DNA from: Paenibacillus sp. H1-7
Lineage (GTDB): Bacteria > Bacillota > Bacilli > Paenibacillales > NBRC-103111
Direction of reading: 5' to 3'
NCBI RefSeq assembly: GCF_022354825.1
Contig: NZ_CP031168.1
Span: 3,163,501-3,227,500 of the forward strand
DNA length: 64,000 bases
Below are positions 50,445 through 60,074 of the stretch, in pieces (the stretch's first letter is position 1; each line of letters starts with the position of its first letter). Made by a program: the position numbers and the translations under genes. The notes under the pieces are model-generated. The model saw only the letters and a program-made list of their open reading frames with translations. It did no database searches and was not told the origin of the DNA.

Positions 50445-52400
50445 TTGAAGAAAACTACTACAAATACAATCAAACCAAAACAAATATCGAATCACCATAC
50501 CGATGAAGTGAAGGAAGAGCCTAAGCTTGAGATCGACCGGGAAGGAAATATATTGTCCTCGCCCATGGATTGGCACGTCCCGGAATCCGAGATCGAGGCG
50601 GTTCCCGGGCAAGAGCGGGATGAGCTTGAGGGGGAGCGTGAGGAGGAGCGTGAGCTTAAGGAATCAAAGCGTGACGATGCCGATGAGGATAGGGAGGAAT
50701 CGATAGCGGCACGCTTCAAAAAGCACCCCGAGGAAGATCAGGGGAGTGTCGAAGCCAAGCGCGATGATGCTGCTGATGAGCGGAGCCGGGAGCCTAGACC
50801 GGCACGCGTTGTGAAGCATAAGGATGAGGGGCGCCGCAGCGCTCGTGCTGCATCTGAAGACCAAAACCAGAACAATACAAGGAACAAAGAGGACCATATT
50901 CCGGACGATTTTGAGGCGCTGAAGAAGCTGCTGGAAAAACAAGTCGGTCTGAATCAAAGCTTCGATGTCGTGTTCCGCGAAATGGTGTTCGGCGGTCACA
51001 AAACCGGTATCTTTTATTATAACGGCTTCGCCAAGGACACGGTGCTTACCATGATCCTGGACAGGCTGTCCGATGCGGAGATCGGAGAACGGCAGATCAA
51101 GGGAGATACTACCGAATCTCCTATCGACCATCAAGAGCAGGGCGGCAAAGGGCATGCTACGGTGCAGCTGTTTATGGATGCGATCATTCCGCACATTCAG
51201 GTCAAGCAGACGGACAAGCTGAGCGAAGTGATCGATAATGTATCGATGGGCGCTTCCTGCTTCTTCTTCGAGGGAGCTACGTCGGCAATTGTGGTTGATG
51301 CCAAAAGCTTCCCGGTCCGGTCCACCGAGGAGCCGGATTTGGAGCGCGTCGTCCGGGGGGCGAGGGACGGCTTCGTCGAGACGCTGCTCACGAACGTTAC
51401 TTTGCTGAGACGCCGCATCCGAGATCCGAAGCTGAAGCTCGAGATGCTGCGCGCGGGAAGAAGAACGCATACCGACATCTGCATGGCGTACATCGACGAT
51501 ATTTGCGATCCGCATTTGGTGGAGTCCATTCGCGATAAAATTCAGCAGGTCGAGGTGGACGGCCTGCCGTTGGCCGAGAAGCAATTGGAGGAAGCGATAG
51601 TCGGAAGAGGGTGGAATCCATATCCTATGGTCCGCTATTCGGAGCGGCCGGATATCGTCTCGGTCCATTTGCTGGAAGGACATGTAGCGGTATTCGTCGA
51701 CACGTCTCCGAGTGTCATCATCCTGCCTACGACGTTCTTCCATCATGTGCAGCATGCGGAGGAGTACAGACAAACTCCTGCAGTGGGCACGTATCTAAGA
51801 TGGGTACGGTTCATCGGCATTGCCGCGTCGCTCTTTTTGCTGCCCTTATGGTTTCTGCTCGTAACCTCGCCCGAGCTGAAGCCAGCCGGCTTCGAATTTC
51901 TGGGTCCGCAGAAAAGCGGCAAGCTTCCACTACTCGTACAGTTTCTGGTAGCGGAGCTGGGTATCGATCTAATGCGGATGGCGGCGGTTCATACGCCTTC
52001 ACCGCTGGCGACGGCGATGGGCTTGGTCGCCGCCATCCTGGTAGGAGACGTAGCGGTCAAGACCGGCTTATTCGTCAACGAGGTCATCCTATACTTGGCC
52101 ATTGCCGCTGTCGGCACCTTCGCCACTCCGAGCTACGAGCTGAGCTTGGCCAACCGTTTAGCCCGGCTCGCGCTGCTCATATTGACAGCCGTCTTCAAAA
52201 TTCCGGGGCTGGTCATCGGCTGCACCGCGCTCGCGCTGTATTTGTCCACAAGACGCTCGTACAATGCGCCTTACATGTGGCCGTTCATCCCGTTTAATGT
52301 CAAGGCGTTAACCGAGATCCTGCTCCGGCGCCCGTTTCTGGCCAGGAAAAACCGTATGAGCCTGACACAGCCGACCGACAACTCACGTCAGCCGAAATAA
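50445..52400 (+). CDS. spoVAF: SpoVAF / GerA-family membrane protein with a long charged N-terminal extension
   Basis: The C-terminal 500 residues are a full GerA/SpoVAF protein (KKLLEKQVGLNQSFDVVFRE, VVRGARDGFVETLLTNVTLL, YSERPDIVSVHLLEGHVAVF, then multi-pass membrane helices). About 140 residues precede it, very rich in Glu, Arg, Asp and Lys. They include two similar units starting ESKRDDADEDREES and EAKRDDAADERSRE. Family members usually lack this. The start is TTG at 50445, 9 nt after AAGGGG; an ATG at 50436 sits directly on that site. It follows spoVAB after 47 nt. Confidence 0.88.
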   Translation: MKKTTTNTIKPKQISNHHTDEVKEEPKLEIDREGNILSSPMDWHVPESEIEAVPGQERDELEGEREEERELKESKRDDADEDREESIAARFKKHPEEDQGSVEAKRDDAADERSREPRPARVVKHKDEGRRSARAASEDQNQNNTRNKEDHIPDDFEALKKLLEKQVGLNQSFDVVFREMVFGGHKTGIFYYNGFAKDTVLTMILDRLSDAEIGERQIKGDTTESPIDHQEQGGKGHATVQLFMDAIIPHIQVKQTDKLSEVIDNVSMGASCFFFEGATSAIVVDAKSFPVRSTEEPDLERVVRGARDGFVETLLTNVTLLRRRIRDPKLKLEMLRAGRRTHTDICMAYIDDICDPHLVESIRDKIQQVEVDGLPLAEKQLEEAIVGRGWNPYPMVRYSERPDIVSVHLLEGHVAVFVDTSPSVIILPTTFFHHVQHAEEYRQTPAVGTYLRWVRFIGIAASLFLLPLWFLLVTSPELKPAGFEFLGPQKSGKLPLLVQFLVAELGIDLMRMAAVHTPSPLATAMGLVAAILVGDVAVKTGLFVNEVILYLAIAAVGTFATPSYELSLANRLARLALLILTAVFKIPGLVIGCTALALYLSTRRSYNAPYMWPFIPFNVKALTEILLRRPFLARKNRMSLTQPTDNSRQPK

Positions 52401-52493
52401 TGAGGCCGCTCCTCAAGGCTGATTGTTGTTGTCAGCCTGCCTCGGATTATGGTAATTTAGTAGTAATGTTCAGGGGGAAGAGGGAAGCGGACA

Positions 52494-53825
52494 ATGTACT
52501 TACATGGAACAAGTAAAATTAACGATAAAGGGCATCTTGAAATCGGCGGCTGCGACACGACGGAGCTGGTAGAACGTTTTGGAACTCCGCTCTATGTCAT
52601 GGACGAAGCGTTGATTCGCCGGCGCTCCTCCGAATACGTAAGCGCGTTTCGCGCTTCCGGCTTGAAATTCCAGGTCGCCTATGCTAGCAAAGCATTTTGC
52701 GTTATGGCCATGTGCCGTTTGGCCGAAGAAGAAGGGCTTTCGCTGGACGTCGTGTCCGACGGCGAGCTGTATACGGCGCTTCAGGCAGGATTCCCTGCCG
52801 ACCGCATTCATTTCCATGGCAACAACAAATCGCCGCAGGAGATTGAGATGGCGATCGATGCGAAGATCGGCTGTTTTGTCGTCGATAATATGGTAGAGCT
52901 TCATTTGCTCAATGCTATCGCCGGAGAAAAGCGTCAAAAGGTCAATATTTTATTCCGATTGACTCCAGGCGTTGAAGCTCATACACACGAATACATTTCC
53001 ACAGGCCAGATCGATTCCAAATTCGGCCTGGATCTTGATAACGGTTCGGCTTACCGCGCCGTGCAGGAAGCCGTTCAGCTTCCGAACATCGAACTGCTGG
53101 GCGTTCATTCGCACATCGGCTCGCAAATTTTTGAAGTGGAAGGCTTCCAGTTGGCCGTTGACAAAGTCGTAGCCTTCGCGGCAAAAGTGAGAGACGAATT
53201 GAACGTCGTCTTCTCGGTCGTCAACCTGGGCGGAGGCTTCGGAATCCGCTATGTGGACGGAGATACGCCATTGCCGGTGGCGAAGTATGTAGAGGCCATT
53301 ACCAATTCGGTCAAAACGAATTTCGGCAAATACAGCTATCCGACTCCGGAAATTTGGGTGGAGCCGGGCCGCAGCATTGTAGGCGAATCCGGTACGACGC
53401 TGTATACGGTCGGAACGTACAAAGATATTCCGGGCGTCCGCAAGTACGTGGCGGTAGACGGCGGAATGTCGGATAATCCGCGTCCGGCGTTGTACGAATC
53501 CCGCTATGAAGCGCTGCTCGCCAACCGGGCTTCTGAAGCGGAGGAAGAGCTCGTGTCCATAGCCGGCAAATGCTGCGAGAGCGGCGACATGCTGATCTGG
53601 GACGTGAATTTGCCTAAGGTGAACAGCGGCGACGTGCTGGCGGTTTCCTGCACAGGAGCGTACAACTATGCCATGGCAAGCAATTACAACCGAATCCGCA
53701 GACCGGCGGTTGTGTTCGTCAAGGACGGCGAGGCCGACGTGGTCGTGCAGCGGGAGTCGTTCGACAATATCGTAGGCAATGATGTCATTCCGACCCGATT
53801 GAAGCAGGTTTCCAAAACCGTCTGA
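52494..53825 (+). CDS. lysA: Diaminopimelate decarboxylase
   Basis: The 443-aa PLP enzyme converts meso-diaminopimelate to lysine, the last step of the pathway. PLP-Lys lies in FQVAYASKAFCVMAM near residue 66; GVHSHIGSQIFE, NLGGGFGIRY, EPGRSIVGESG and the cross-subunit CCESGD motif are conserved. It follows spoVAF, as in B. subtilis, where lysA is beside the spoVA operon. GGAAGCGG precedes the ATG. Confidence 0.95.
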   Translation: MYLHGTSKINDKGHLEIGGCDTTELVERFGTPLYVMDEALIRRRSSEYVSAFRASGLKFQVAYASKAFCVMAMCRLAEEEGLSLDVVSDGELYTALQAGFPADRIHFHGNNKSPQEIEMAIDAKIGCFVVDNMVELHLLNAIAGEKRQKVNILFRLTPGVEAHTHEYISTGQIDSKFGLDLDNGSAYRAVQEAVQLPNIELLGVHSHIGSQIFEVEGFQLAVDKVVAFAAKVRDELNVVFSVVNLGGGFGIRYVDGDTPLPVAKYVEAITNSVKTNFGKYSYPTPEIWVEPGRSIVGESGTTLYTVGTYKDIPGVRKYVAVDGGMSDNPRPALYESRYEALLANRASEAEEELVSIAGKCCESGDMLIWDVNLPKVNSGDVLAVSCTGAYNYAMASNYNRIRRPAVVFVKDGEADVVVQRESFDNIVGNDVIPTRLKQVSKTV

Positions 53826-53851
53826 TCGTTACGGTATACCGATCGTCCATG

Positions 53852-53886
53852 AATCCGGCCACGGCTTAGCGTGAGCCGGATTTTTT
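53852..53886 (+). terminator. Intrinsic terminator of lysA
   Basis: AATCCGGC (53852-53859) and GCCGGATT (53875-53882) form a perfect stem with a 15-nt loop and TTTTTT. Confidence 0.88.
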
Positions 53887-53903
53887 CCAGGAGGCACAGT
53901 TCC

Positions 53904-53932
53904 TTGTGAACCAAGGTGCGATATAGTACAAT
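53904..53932 (+). promoter_or_regulatory. Sigma-A promoter of ppiB
   Basis: TTGTGA (53904-53909) and TACAAT (53927-53932) are 17 nt apart, about 35 nt before the ppiB start. Confidence 0.65.
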
Positions 53933-53967
53933 AAGAAGCATTGACCGATAAAAGGAGTGTACATATC

Positions 53968-54399
53968 ATGGCAAAACAAGCTCAAATTAAACTTGCAAAC
54001 GGCGGCGAAGTAGTCATCGACTTGTTCGACAAAGACGCGCCTAACACCGTAGCTAACTTCGAAAAATTGGCTAACGAAGGCTTCTACGACGGTCTCGTAT
54101 TCCATCGCGTCATTCCAGGCTTCGTAGCGCAAGGCGGATGTCCGCAAGGAACAGGCACAGGCGGCCCGGGCTACCAAATCAACTGCGAAATCAATCCGAA
54201 CAAGCATGAGCGCGGCACATTGGCTATGGCGCATGCAGGACGCAACACTGGCGGCAGCCAATTCTACATCTGCTATCAGCCGCAGCCGCATCTGGACGGC
54301 CAGCATACCGTATTCGGGAAAGTGGCTTCCGGAATGGAGCTCGTTGACGAATTCAAAGGCAGAGACCGTATGGAAACGGTTCGAGTGGTTGAGGTTTAA
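53968..54399 (+). CDS. ppiB: Cyclophilin-type peptidyl-prolyl isomerase
   Basis: The 143-aa cytosolic protein-folding enzyme has the cyclophilin core: [13 protein letters not shown], the FxRxx motif with catalytic Arg, [15 protein letters not shown] and [12 protein letters not shown]. The ATG at 53968 follows AAAGGAG at 10 nt; the frame is open nine codons earlier. Monocistronic, with its own promoter and terminator. Confidence 0.95.
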   Translation: MAKQAQIKLANGGEVVIDLFDKDAPNTVANFEKLANEGFYDGLVFHRVIPGFVAQGGCPQGTGTGGPGYQINCEINPNKHERGTLAMAHAGRNTGGSQFYICYQPQPHLDGQHTVFGKVASGMELVDEFKGRDRMETVRVVEV

Positions 54400-54426
54400 T
54401 TTCCATTTCAGAGGTAAACAATGAGG

Positions 54427-54466
54427 AAGCCGAGTGCTCTTTCGATAAAGGGTACTCGGCTTTTTT
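54427..54466 (+). terminator. Intrinsic terminator of ppiB
   Basis: AAGCCGAGT (54427-54435) and ACTCGGCTT (54454-54462) form a perfect stem followed by TTTT. Confidence 0.9.
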
Positions 54467-54582
54467 GTGCGCTCCTAAGGCATTTCATTACATTACCAGT
54501 TCATTTTCACGTTTTTTTCATGGTATTGTTGTTATTAGGATTGTTTGCAGCTAGATTACTAGATTGAAAGTAGGGAATATCG

Positions 54583-55689
54583 TTGGAAAGCAATCATGAA
54601 TTATCCGTTCCTCAGCCGCGGAACATCAGGAAACGGGTGCGCAAGCGCCGCGGACGGGGACTTCTGTACAGCTTTATTGTATTGCTCGGCTTGTCCTCCG
54701 GATTTGCCGTCTGGTTTTTTGGGATGGAGTCCGGCTCGACCTTACGCTACATGATGGCGGACACGCTGATAACGACCCAGCACCGCAGCTGGGCCCGATA
54801 CTTGATTGGCGACGAGGAGCTGAACCGCAGGGTCGCGGATTACGATAAACGGTTTAACGAAATGGCGGAGATTAAAGATCAGAACAATATCGATCTTACG
54901 CACAGCAGGGACAAGGAAGTAGAAGTTGAGCAAATTGAAGGCAAAAATTTCAAAGGGCATATTTTATACGTTCATGACCCCAAGATGATCCGGGTGGTTA
55001 CTACCGGGATTGTCGGGCAAGGGGAGCAAATATTAAGCATGGTGCAGCGGACGGGAGCCATTGCCGGCGTGAATGGCGGAGCCTTCGATGATCCGAACTG
55101 GGACGGGAACGGATTCAAGCCTGCCGGCGTGGTCATGTCCGGAGGCAAGCTGCTCTACAGCGACGGCGGGATGGAGGATCCGGTCAATGTCGTAGGGATC
55201 GACAGGAACGGATTGATGGTGGCGGGCCGGTACAAGCCGTCCGAGCTGATCAAGATGGGAGTCAACGAAGCGGTGACGTTCCAGCCGAAGTTTATCGTCA
55301 ACGGCAAAGGCTTGATCCGCAATGCGGCCGACGGCTGGGGCATCGCTCCGCGGACGAGCATGGCGCAGAAGCAGGACGGGACAATTATGTTCGTCGTAAT
55401 TGACGGACGGCAGCCGGGATACTCTATCGGAGCGACGCTGTATGATGTGCAAAACCTGCTGCTGGAAAGAGGCGCGGTAACCGCAGCGAATCTGGACGGG
55501 GGCTCCTCCTCCGTCCTGGTCAAGGACAATCAAGTCGTCAATAAGCCTTCCAGCAGCTATGGAATGCGCTACTTGCCGACGGCGTTTCTCGTGTTCAGCC
55601 AACCGGAGAAAGTCGCAGTGAAGAATATCTGGGAAAACATCGACATGGAGCATTTCAACAGCTCTTACAAACCGTTCGCGTCCCAGTAG
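54583..55689 (+). CDS. Phosphodiester glycosidase (NAGPA-domain) protein, membrane anchored
   Basis: The 368-aa product has a basic N terminus, one membrane helix (about residues 28-48) and an outward NAGPA/phosphodiester glycosidase domain with GVNGGAFDDPNWDGNG, APRTSMAQKQDG, VVIDGRQPGYSIGATLYD and AANLDGGSSSVLV. Such domains hydrolyse sugar-phosphodiester bonds; a cell-wall or exopolymer substrate is inferred. The start is TTG at 54583 after TAGGG. It lies between ppiB and the riboflavin leader and seems independent of both. Confidence 0.85.
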   Translation: MESNHELSVPQPRNIRKRVRKRRGRGLLYSFIVLLGLSSGFAVWFFGMESGSTLRYMMADTLITTQHRSWARYLIGDEELNRRVADYDKRFNEMAEIKDQNNIDLTHSRDKEVEVEQIEGKNFKGHILYVHDPKMIRVVTTGIVGQGEQILSMVQRTGAIAGVNGGAFDDPNWDGNGFKPAGVVMSGGKLLYSDGGMEDPVNVVGIDRNGLMVAGRYKPSELIKMGVNEAVTFQPKFIVNGKGLIRNAADGWGIAPRTSMAQKQDGTIMFVVIDGRQPGYSIGATLYDVQNLLLERGAVTAANLDGGSSSVLVKDNQVVNKPSSSYGMRYLPTAFLVFSQPEKVAVKNIWENIDMEHFNSSYKPFASQ

Positions 55690-55735
55690 ACAGCCCGCTG
55701 TAAGCATGGTCTGCAGGCGAAGAGCAAGAAAAGCC

Positions 55736-55764
55736 TTGCATTTTGCATTTGATGGTGATATCAT
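55736..55764 (+). promoter_or_regulatory. Promoter of the riboflavin operon leader
   Basis: TTGCAT (55736-55741), 17 nt, TATCAT (55759-55764), with a TG extended -10 at 55756-55757. It sits about 35 nt before the riboswitch. Confidence 0.5.
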
Positions 55765-55798
55765 TCACACAAACGTCAGTTGTATAACTGGCGCCATA

Positions 55799-55946
55799 TT
55801 TCCTTCGGGGCGGGGTGCAATTCCCCACCGGCGGTGATGGGGAGCGAAGGCTCCGCTCAGTCCGTGACCCGCGCTGCAGCTTGATGCAGGCGGCTGACTC
55901 GGTGTAACTCCGAGACCGACAGTATAGTCTGGATGGGAGAAGGAAA
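55799..55946 (+). ncRNA. FMN riboswitch (RFN element)
   Basis: The closing stem pairs TTTCCTTC (55799-55806) with GAAGGAAA (55939-55946). Inside are the conserved blocks GGGGCGGGGTGCAATTCCCC, ACCGGCGGTGAT and TCTGGATGGGAGAAGGA. FMN binding turns the riboflavin genes off. The variable arm between 55860 and 55920 is longer than minimal. Two terminator-like hairpins follow before ribD. Confidence 0.95.
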
Positions 55947-55961
55947 AATGCGAACGTGCTT

Positions 55962-55998
55962 GTCGTCATGGCTGTTATTGCCTATACGGACGTTTTTT
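55962..55998 (+). terminator. Probable riboswitch expression-platform terminator
   Basis: GTCGT (55962-55966) pairs with ACGGAC (55986-55991, one bulge) around an inner GGC/GCC helix, and TTTTTT follows. Distance from the aptamer (16 nt) fits an FMN-controlled attenuator. Confidence 0.6.
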
Positions 55999-56243
55999 CA
56001 GCGTGCTTAAGTAACGATTTCTAACTGGCATGCAGGAAGAGAGTCCGGATGGAGTTGAGCTGGGACATTCCGTACAATGCGATGCAGTGACTCGGGAAGC
56101 GCTCGGCGGGGAGACGTTTATTTGACGTATCCGCTAAGGGGATTACTCTTTGGTTTTGTTGAGTCTGTTCAGTATTGCGGATTTCGGTCACTTCGGACGA
56201 ACATGCTTTGTATTTGCGTTTTTTTCGTATACCTATCAAACAC

Positions 56244-56279
56244 GCCCCTTTTTCTGCGAGGAAAAAGCGGGCTTTTTTT
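56244..56279 (+). terminator. Second terminator in the riboflavin leader
   Basis: GCCCCTTTTTC (56244-56254) pairs with GAAAAAGCGGGC (56261-56272, one mismatch) followed by TTTTTTT, only about 40 nt before ribD. The 320 nt between the riboswitch platform and ribD (55999-56317) hold no convincing gene. Confidence 0.75.
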
Positions 56280-56317
56280 GTTGCCTTGGAGAGGTTAAGC
56301 AAAAGGAGAGGTAACGC

Positions 56318-57427
56318 GTGGAGCTGTTGAACGATGAATTTTACATGAAGCTTGCCTTGCAGCTGGCCGAAGGAGCCGCAGGACAAACCGGCATCAATCC
56401 CGCCGTAGGCTGCGTGCTCGTCAAGGACGGCCGAATCGTTGGCATGGGCGCGCATTTGAAGCGGGGGACTCCGCACGCGGAAATTCATGCGCTGCAGATG
56501 GCCGGCGAGGAAGCCGTCGGCTGTACGGCTTACGTTACACTCGAGCCGTGCAGCCACTTCGGCAAGACGCCTCCTTGCAGCGACCGGCTCATCAAGGAGA
56601 AGGTGAAGCGGGTGGTTGTCGCTACAACGGACCCGAACCCGCTGGTTGCCGGAGCTGGCGTAGAACGGCTGCGAGCGCACGGCATTGAAGTGAGCGTCGG
56701 GCTGCTCGCAGAGGAATCCCGCCGGTTGAACGAAGCGTTCAACAAATTCATTATGACGCGGCGGCCATTTGTTACGCTGAAGACGGCCAGCACGCTGGAC
56801 GGCAAAATCGCCTCCAAAACCGGGGACAGCAAATGGATCACGAATGCCGACTCGCGGGCTTTCGTTCATACGCTGCGCCACCGGAACCAGGCGATCATGG
56901 TTGGAGTCGGAACCGTATTGGCCGACGATCCGCTGCTGACGACGCGCCTGGACGTGCCTGCGCAAAATCCGATCCGGATCATTGCCGATTCCGCGCTCCG
57001 TATCCCGCTTACCGCCCAAGTCGTTCGCGACCGGTCCGCAGAGACCGTTGTGCTTACAACGGCGGATGCTAATCCGGCCAAGAGAGCGGAGCTGGAGCAA
57101 GCAGGGGTGACGGTGCTGGCCTGCGGCGAGGGGAGCCGGGTGGGTCTGCAAGAGGCGATGCGCCGGTTGGGAGAGCGCGATATCGCCACTATTTTGCTGG
57201 AAGGCGGAGGCGCATTGAACGGAGCGATGCTGGAGCAGCAGCTTATCGACAAGGTGCTGTTGTTCTACGCTCCCAAAATTATTGGAGGCGCCGAAGCGCC
57301 GTCGAACTTCCAATTCGCCGGGTTCGAGCGGATGAACGACGCGATTCGGCTGGAGCGGGTAAAGGTGTCTCAATTCGGAGACGATGTATGTATAGCCGGT
57401 TATCCTGATTACGGAAGCGGGGTGTAA
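56318..57427 (+). CDS. ribD: Bifunctional pyrimidine deaminase / reductase RibD
   Basis: The 369-aa enzyme does two steps of riboflavin synthesis. The N-terminal CMP/dCMP deaminase-like domain has the zinc ligands in TPHAEIHAL and PCSHFGKTPPC, and the C-terminal reductase domain has KTASTLDGKIA, TNADSRAFVHTLRH and ILLEGGGALNGAML. The start is GTG at 56318 with AAAGGAGAGG before it. First gene of the FMN-riboswitch operon. Confidence 0.95.
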   Translation: MELLNDEFYMKLALQLAEGAAGQTGINPAVGCVLVKDGRIVGMGAHLKRGTPHAEIHALQMAGEEAVGCTAYVTLEPCSHFGKTPPCSDRLIKEKVKRVVVATTDPNPLVAGAGVERLRAHGIEVSVGLLAEESRRLNEAFNKFIMTRRPFVTLKTASTLDGKIASKTGDSKWITNADSRAFVHTLRHRNQAIMVGVGTVLADDPLLTTRLDVPAQNPIRIIADSALRIPLTAQVVRDRSAETVVLTTADANPAKRAELEQAGVTVLACGEGSRVGLQEAMRRLGERDIATILLEGGGALNGAMLEQQLIDKVLLFYAPKIIGGAEAPSNFQFAGFERMNDAIRLERVKVSQFGDDVCIAGYPDYGSGV

Positions 57428-57431
57428 TGGA

Positions 57432-58100
57432 GTGTTTACAGGCATTATTGAGGAAATAGGCACGATGCGCCGAATGACCAGGCAGGGACAAGCCATGGTA
57501 CTAACTATCGGCTGCAAAAAAATACTGGAGGACGTGCATCTGGGAGACAGCATTTCCGTAAACGGCGTCTGCTTGACGGTAGTTCAATATGATGAATCGT
57601 CGATTACGGTCGATGTGATGCCGGAGACGTTCCGCAGGACGACATTGGAGAGACTCCATATCGGGGATGCCGTCAATCTGGAAAGAGCCATGCTAGCCGG
57701 AGGACGGTTCGGAGGCCACATTGTGCAGGGACACGTCGATTCCACCGGGATCATCACGTCCAGAACCCCTGAGGCGAATGCGGTTGTGTTTCAAGTGGAG
57801 CCTGCCGATCCGGGCATATTAAAATATATGATCCCGCACGGGTCTATTACGATCGACGGCATCAGTTTGACGCTGGTTCAAGTGACGAAGCAGCATGCCA
57901 CGGTATCCATTATTCCTCATACGCTGGCGCAAACGGTATTGCAGCATAAGAAGCCCGGGGATGAAGTGAACTTGGAGGCGGATGTGCTGGGCAAATATAT
58001 TGAGAAGCTGCTTCTGTCGAGAGAGGGCGAATCCGGCGGAGCTTCCGGCAAGCAGGGAAGTCTGACGGAGGCATTTTTGGCGGAGAACGGATTTATTTAA
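57432..58100 (+). CDS. ribE: Riboflavin synthase alpha chain
   Basis: The 222-aa protein has two related lumazine-binding beta-barrel halves, [12 protein letters not shown] at the start and the second half from about residue 98 (VQGHVDSTG). [10 protein letters not shown] and [11 protein letters not shown] are the matching half-motifs. It dismutates two 6,7-dimethyl-8-ribityllumazine into riboflavin. The start is GTG 4 nt after ribD; the ribosome binding site is weak, so coupling is likely. A C-terminal Gly/Ser-rich tail is slightly longer than usual. Confidence 0.94.
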   Translation: MFTGIIEEIGTMRRMTRQGQAMVLTIGCKKILEDVHLGDSISVNGVCLTVVQYDESSITVDVMPETFRRTTLERLHIGDAVNLERAMLAGGRFGGHIVQGHVDSTGIITSRTPEANAVVFQVEPADPGILKYMIPHGSITIDGISLTLVQVTKQHATVSIIPHTLAQTVLQHKKPGDEVNLEADVLGKYIEKLLLSREGESGGASGKQGSLTEAFLAENGFI

Positions 58101-58135
58101 TAGACCAATCAGATATAGAAAGGCAGGGACGGGAT

Positions 58136-59344
58136 ATGAGTGAACTGAGTCCATTCCATACTATTGAGGAAGCCATCTACGACTTGATGCTGGGAAAAAT
58201 CGTCATTGTTGTTGATGACGAGGATCGCGAGAATGAAGGCGATTTTATTGCTCTTGCTGAGAAAGCAACGCCGGAAGTGATTAATTTCATGATTAAGGAA
58301 GGCCGCGGACTTGTCTGCGTGCCCATTACGGAGGAAAGAGCCCAGGAGCTTGATCTGCCGCCGATGGTGAACCGGAATACAGACTATCACGGGACCGCGT
58401 TTACCGTATCGGTTGATTATGCCGAGACGACAACAGGGATTTCCGCATCGGAGCGTTCCCGCACGGTTCAAGCTTTGATCGATTCGGCGACGAAGCCGCA
58501 AAGCTTCCGGCGTCCAGGACATATTTTCCCTCTTATTGCCAAGAAAGGCGGAGTACTTAGAAGAGCGGGACATACCGAAGCAGGCGTCGATTTGGCTCAA
58601 TTGTGCGGCTCCTATCCCGCGGCGGTGATTTGCGAAGTCATCAAGGAAGACGGCGAAATGGCACGCGTACCCGAATTGCTGGAGTTCAGCCGCAAGCATG
58701 ATATGAAGATCATTACGATCAAGGATCTGATTCAATACCGCAATCATAAGGAGAAGCTGGTCCAGCGCGAGGTGGAAGCCAATCTGCCAACCGATTTCGG
58801 CGTTTTTAAAGCGATTGCCTACTCCAATGTCGTCGATCAGAAGGAGCATGTCGCCATTGTAAAAGGCAAGATCAGCGATTCGGCTCCGACACTCGTAAGA
58901 GTTCATTCCGAATGCTTGACCGGCGACGTGTTCCACTCTCACCGCTGCGACTGCGGGCCTCAGCTGGAGGCGGCTCTGAAGCAAATCGACGAGGAGGGCT
59001 CCGGCGTTCTGCTTTACATGCGTCAGGAAGGCCGCGGCATCGGGCTGATTAACAAGCTGAAGGCTTACGTGCTGCAGGAGCAGGGGCTGGATACGGTCGA
59101 CGCCAACTTGAAGCTCGGCTTTGCCCCGGATTTGCGGGATTACGGCATCGGTGCGCAAATTCTCAAGGATTTGGGCATCAAAAAAATTCGGCTGCTCACA
59201 AACAATCCGCGCAAAATTAAGGGACTCGAGGGCTACGGCCTGGAAGTCGTCGAGCGCGTGCCGATTCAAATGGAAGAGAACGAATCGAACTCGAACTATT
59301 TGCACACAAAGCAGGAAAAGCTCGGCCATATGCTGCGTTTTTAA
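58136..59344 (+). CDS. ribBA: Bifunctional DHBP synthase / GTP cyclohydrolase II
   Basis: The 402-aa fusion has the N-terminal 3,4-dihydroxy-2-butanone-4-phosphate synthase domain ([27 protein letters not shown]) and the C-terminal GTP cyclohydrolase II domain with the zinc cysteines in [15 protein letters not shown] and the RQEGRGIGL motif. Both open the two branches of riboflavin synthesis. Typical length; it lies 35 nt after ribE. Confidence 0.96.
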   Translation: MSELSPFHTIEEAIYDLMLGKIVIVVDDEDRENEGDFIALAEKATPEVINFMIKEGRGLVCVPITEERAQELDLPPMVNRNTDYHGTAFTVSVDYAETTTGISASERSRTVQALIDSATKPQSFRRPGHIFPLIAKKGGVLRRAGHTEAGVDLAQLCGSYPAAVICEVIKEDGEMARVPELLEFSRKHDMKIITIKDLIQYRNHKEKLVQREVEANLPTDFGVFKAIAYSNVVDQKEHVAIVKGKISDSAPTLVRVHSECLTGDVFHSHRCDCGPQLEAALKQIDEEGSGVLLYMRQEGRGIGLINKLKAYVLQEQGLDTVDANLKLGFAPDLRDYGIGAQILKDLGIKKIRLLTNNPRKIKGLEGYGLEVVERVPIQMEENESNSNYLHTKQEKLGHMLRF

Positions 59345-59481
59345 ACGGCGGGCCAATGCCTAACATTACGCTTGCTCCGGGACTTCTTCAGATCCGATGC
59401 CGATAGCATTTTGAAGGTACGAAGCTCTGAAGGCTTCCCGACAAAAAAATATACGATACCTTGGAAGGATGTTGACAAGAC

Positions 59482-59949
59482 ATGGCGAAAGTATACGAAG
59501 GACATTTAGTATCAACCGGACTGAAATACGGCATCGTGGTAGGCCGTTTCAATGAATTTATTACGAGCAAGCTGCTTGGCGGCGCTTTGGACGCATTGAA
59601 GCGTCACGGGGTTCAAGAGGATGAAATCGAAATCGCCTGGGTACCCGGAGCGTTTGAAATTTCGCTTATCGCACAAAAATTGGCGGAGAGCGGCAAGTAC
59701 GATGCCGTCATTACACTGGGAGCGGTCATCCGCGGTTCAACGCCTCATTTCGATTACGTGTGCAACGAAGCGGCTAAGGGCGTAGCAGCCATCAGTCTGA
59801 AAACAGGGATACCGACAATCTTCGGCGTATTGACGACGGATTCGATCGAGCAGGCTGTGGAACGCGCTGGCACGAAAGCCGGCAACAAAGGCTGGGAAGC
59901 GGCGACTACCGCTATCGAGATGGCGAATTTGACCAAACAGCTTTCCTAA
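59482..59949 (+). CDS. ribH: 6,7-dimethyl-8-ribityllumazine synthase
   Basis: The 155-aa enzyme condenses the ribBA and ribD products and forms 60-mer capsids in Bacillus. [55 protein letters not shown] and [24 protein letters not shown] are family motifs, the AVIRGxTxHFDYV segment holding active-site residues. GGAAGGA precedes the ATG. A 137-nt gap after ribBA shows no obvious regulatory site. Last gene of the rib operon. Confidence 0.96.
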   Translation: MAKVYEGHLVSTGLKYGIVVGRFNEFITSKLLGGALDALKRHGVQEDEIEIAWVPGAFEISLIAQKLAESGKYDAVITLGAVIRGSTPHFDYVCNEAAKGVAAISLKTGIPTIFGVLTTDSIEQAVERAGTKAGNKGWEAATTAIEMANLTKQLS

Positions 59950-59957
59950 CTTACAAT

Positions 59958-60059
59958 GGATAATTAGGTAGCGCTGCAAATGCTGTCATTTTTTCGCGAA
60001 AAATATTTCGCTTCGAATGCTATCGGTCTTCGCAGCGCGCCAAATTATCCAGATTTTTT
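59958..60059 (+). terminator. Large structured terminator of ribH
   Basis: The outer arms 59958-59977 and 60032-60050 (GGATAATT..GCGCTGC with GCAGCGC..AATTATCC) pair nearly perfectly, and a palindrome ATTTTTTCGCGAAAAAT sits inside. TTTTTT (60054-60059) follows. It is 100 nt long and close to the scpA start. Confidence 0.75.
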
Positions 60060-60074
60060 AGGGGGAAGCTTTAC

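Noticed and set aside
56077..56298. 73-codon plus-strand frame in the riboflavin leader
   Set aside because: It runs through the second terminator hairpin, has no RBS and no family resemblance.
56021..57553. 510-codon minus-strand frame opposite ribD
   Set aside because: It crosses the ribD gene and its leader terminator with no family match.
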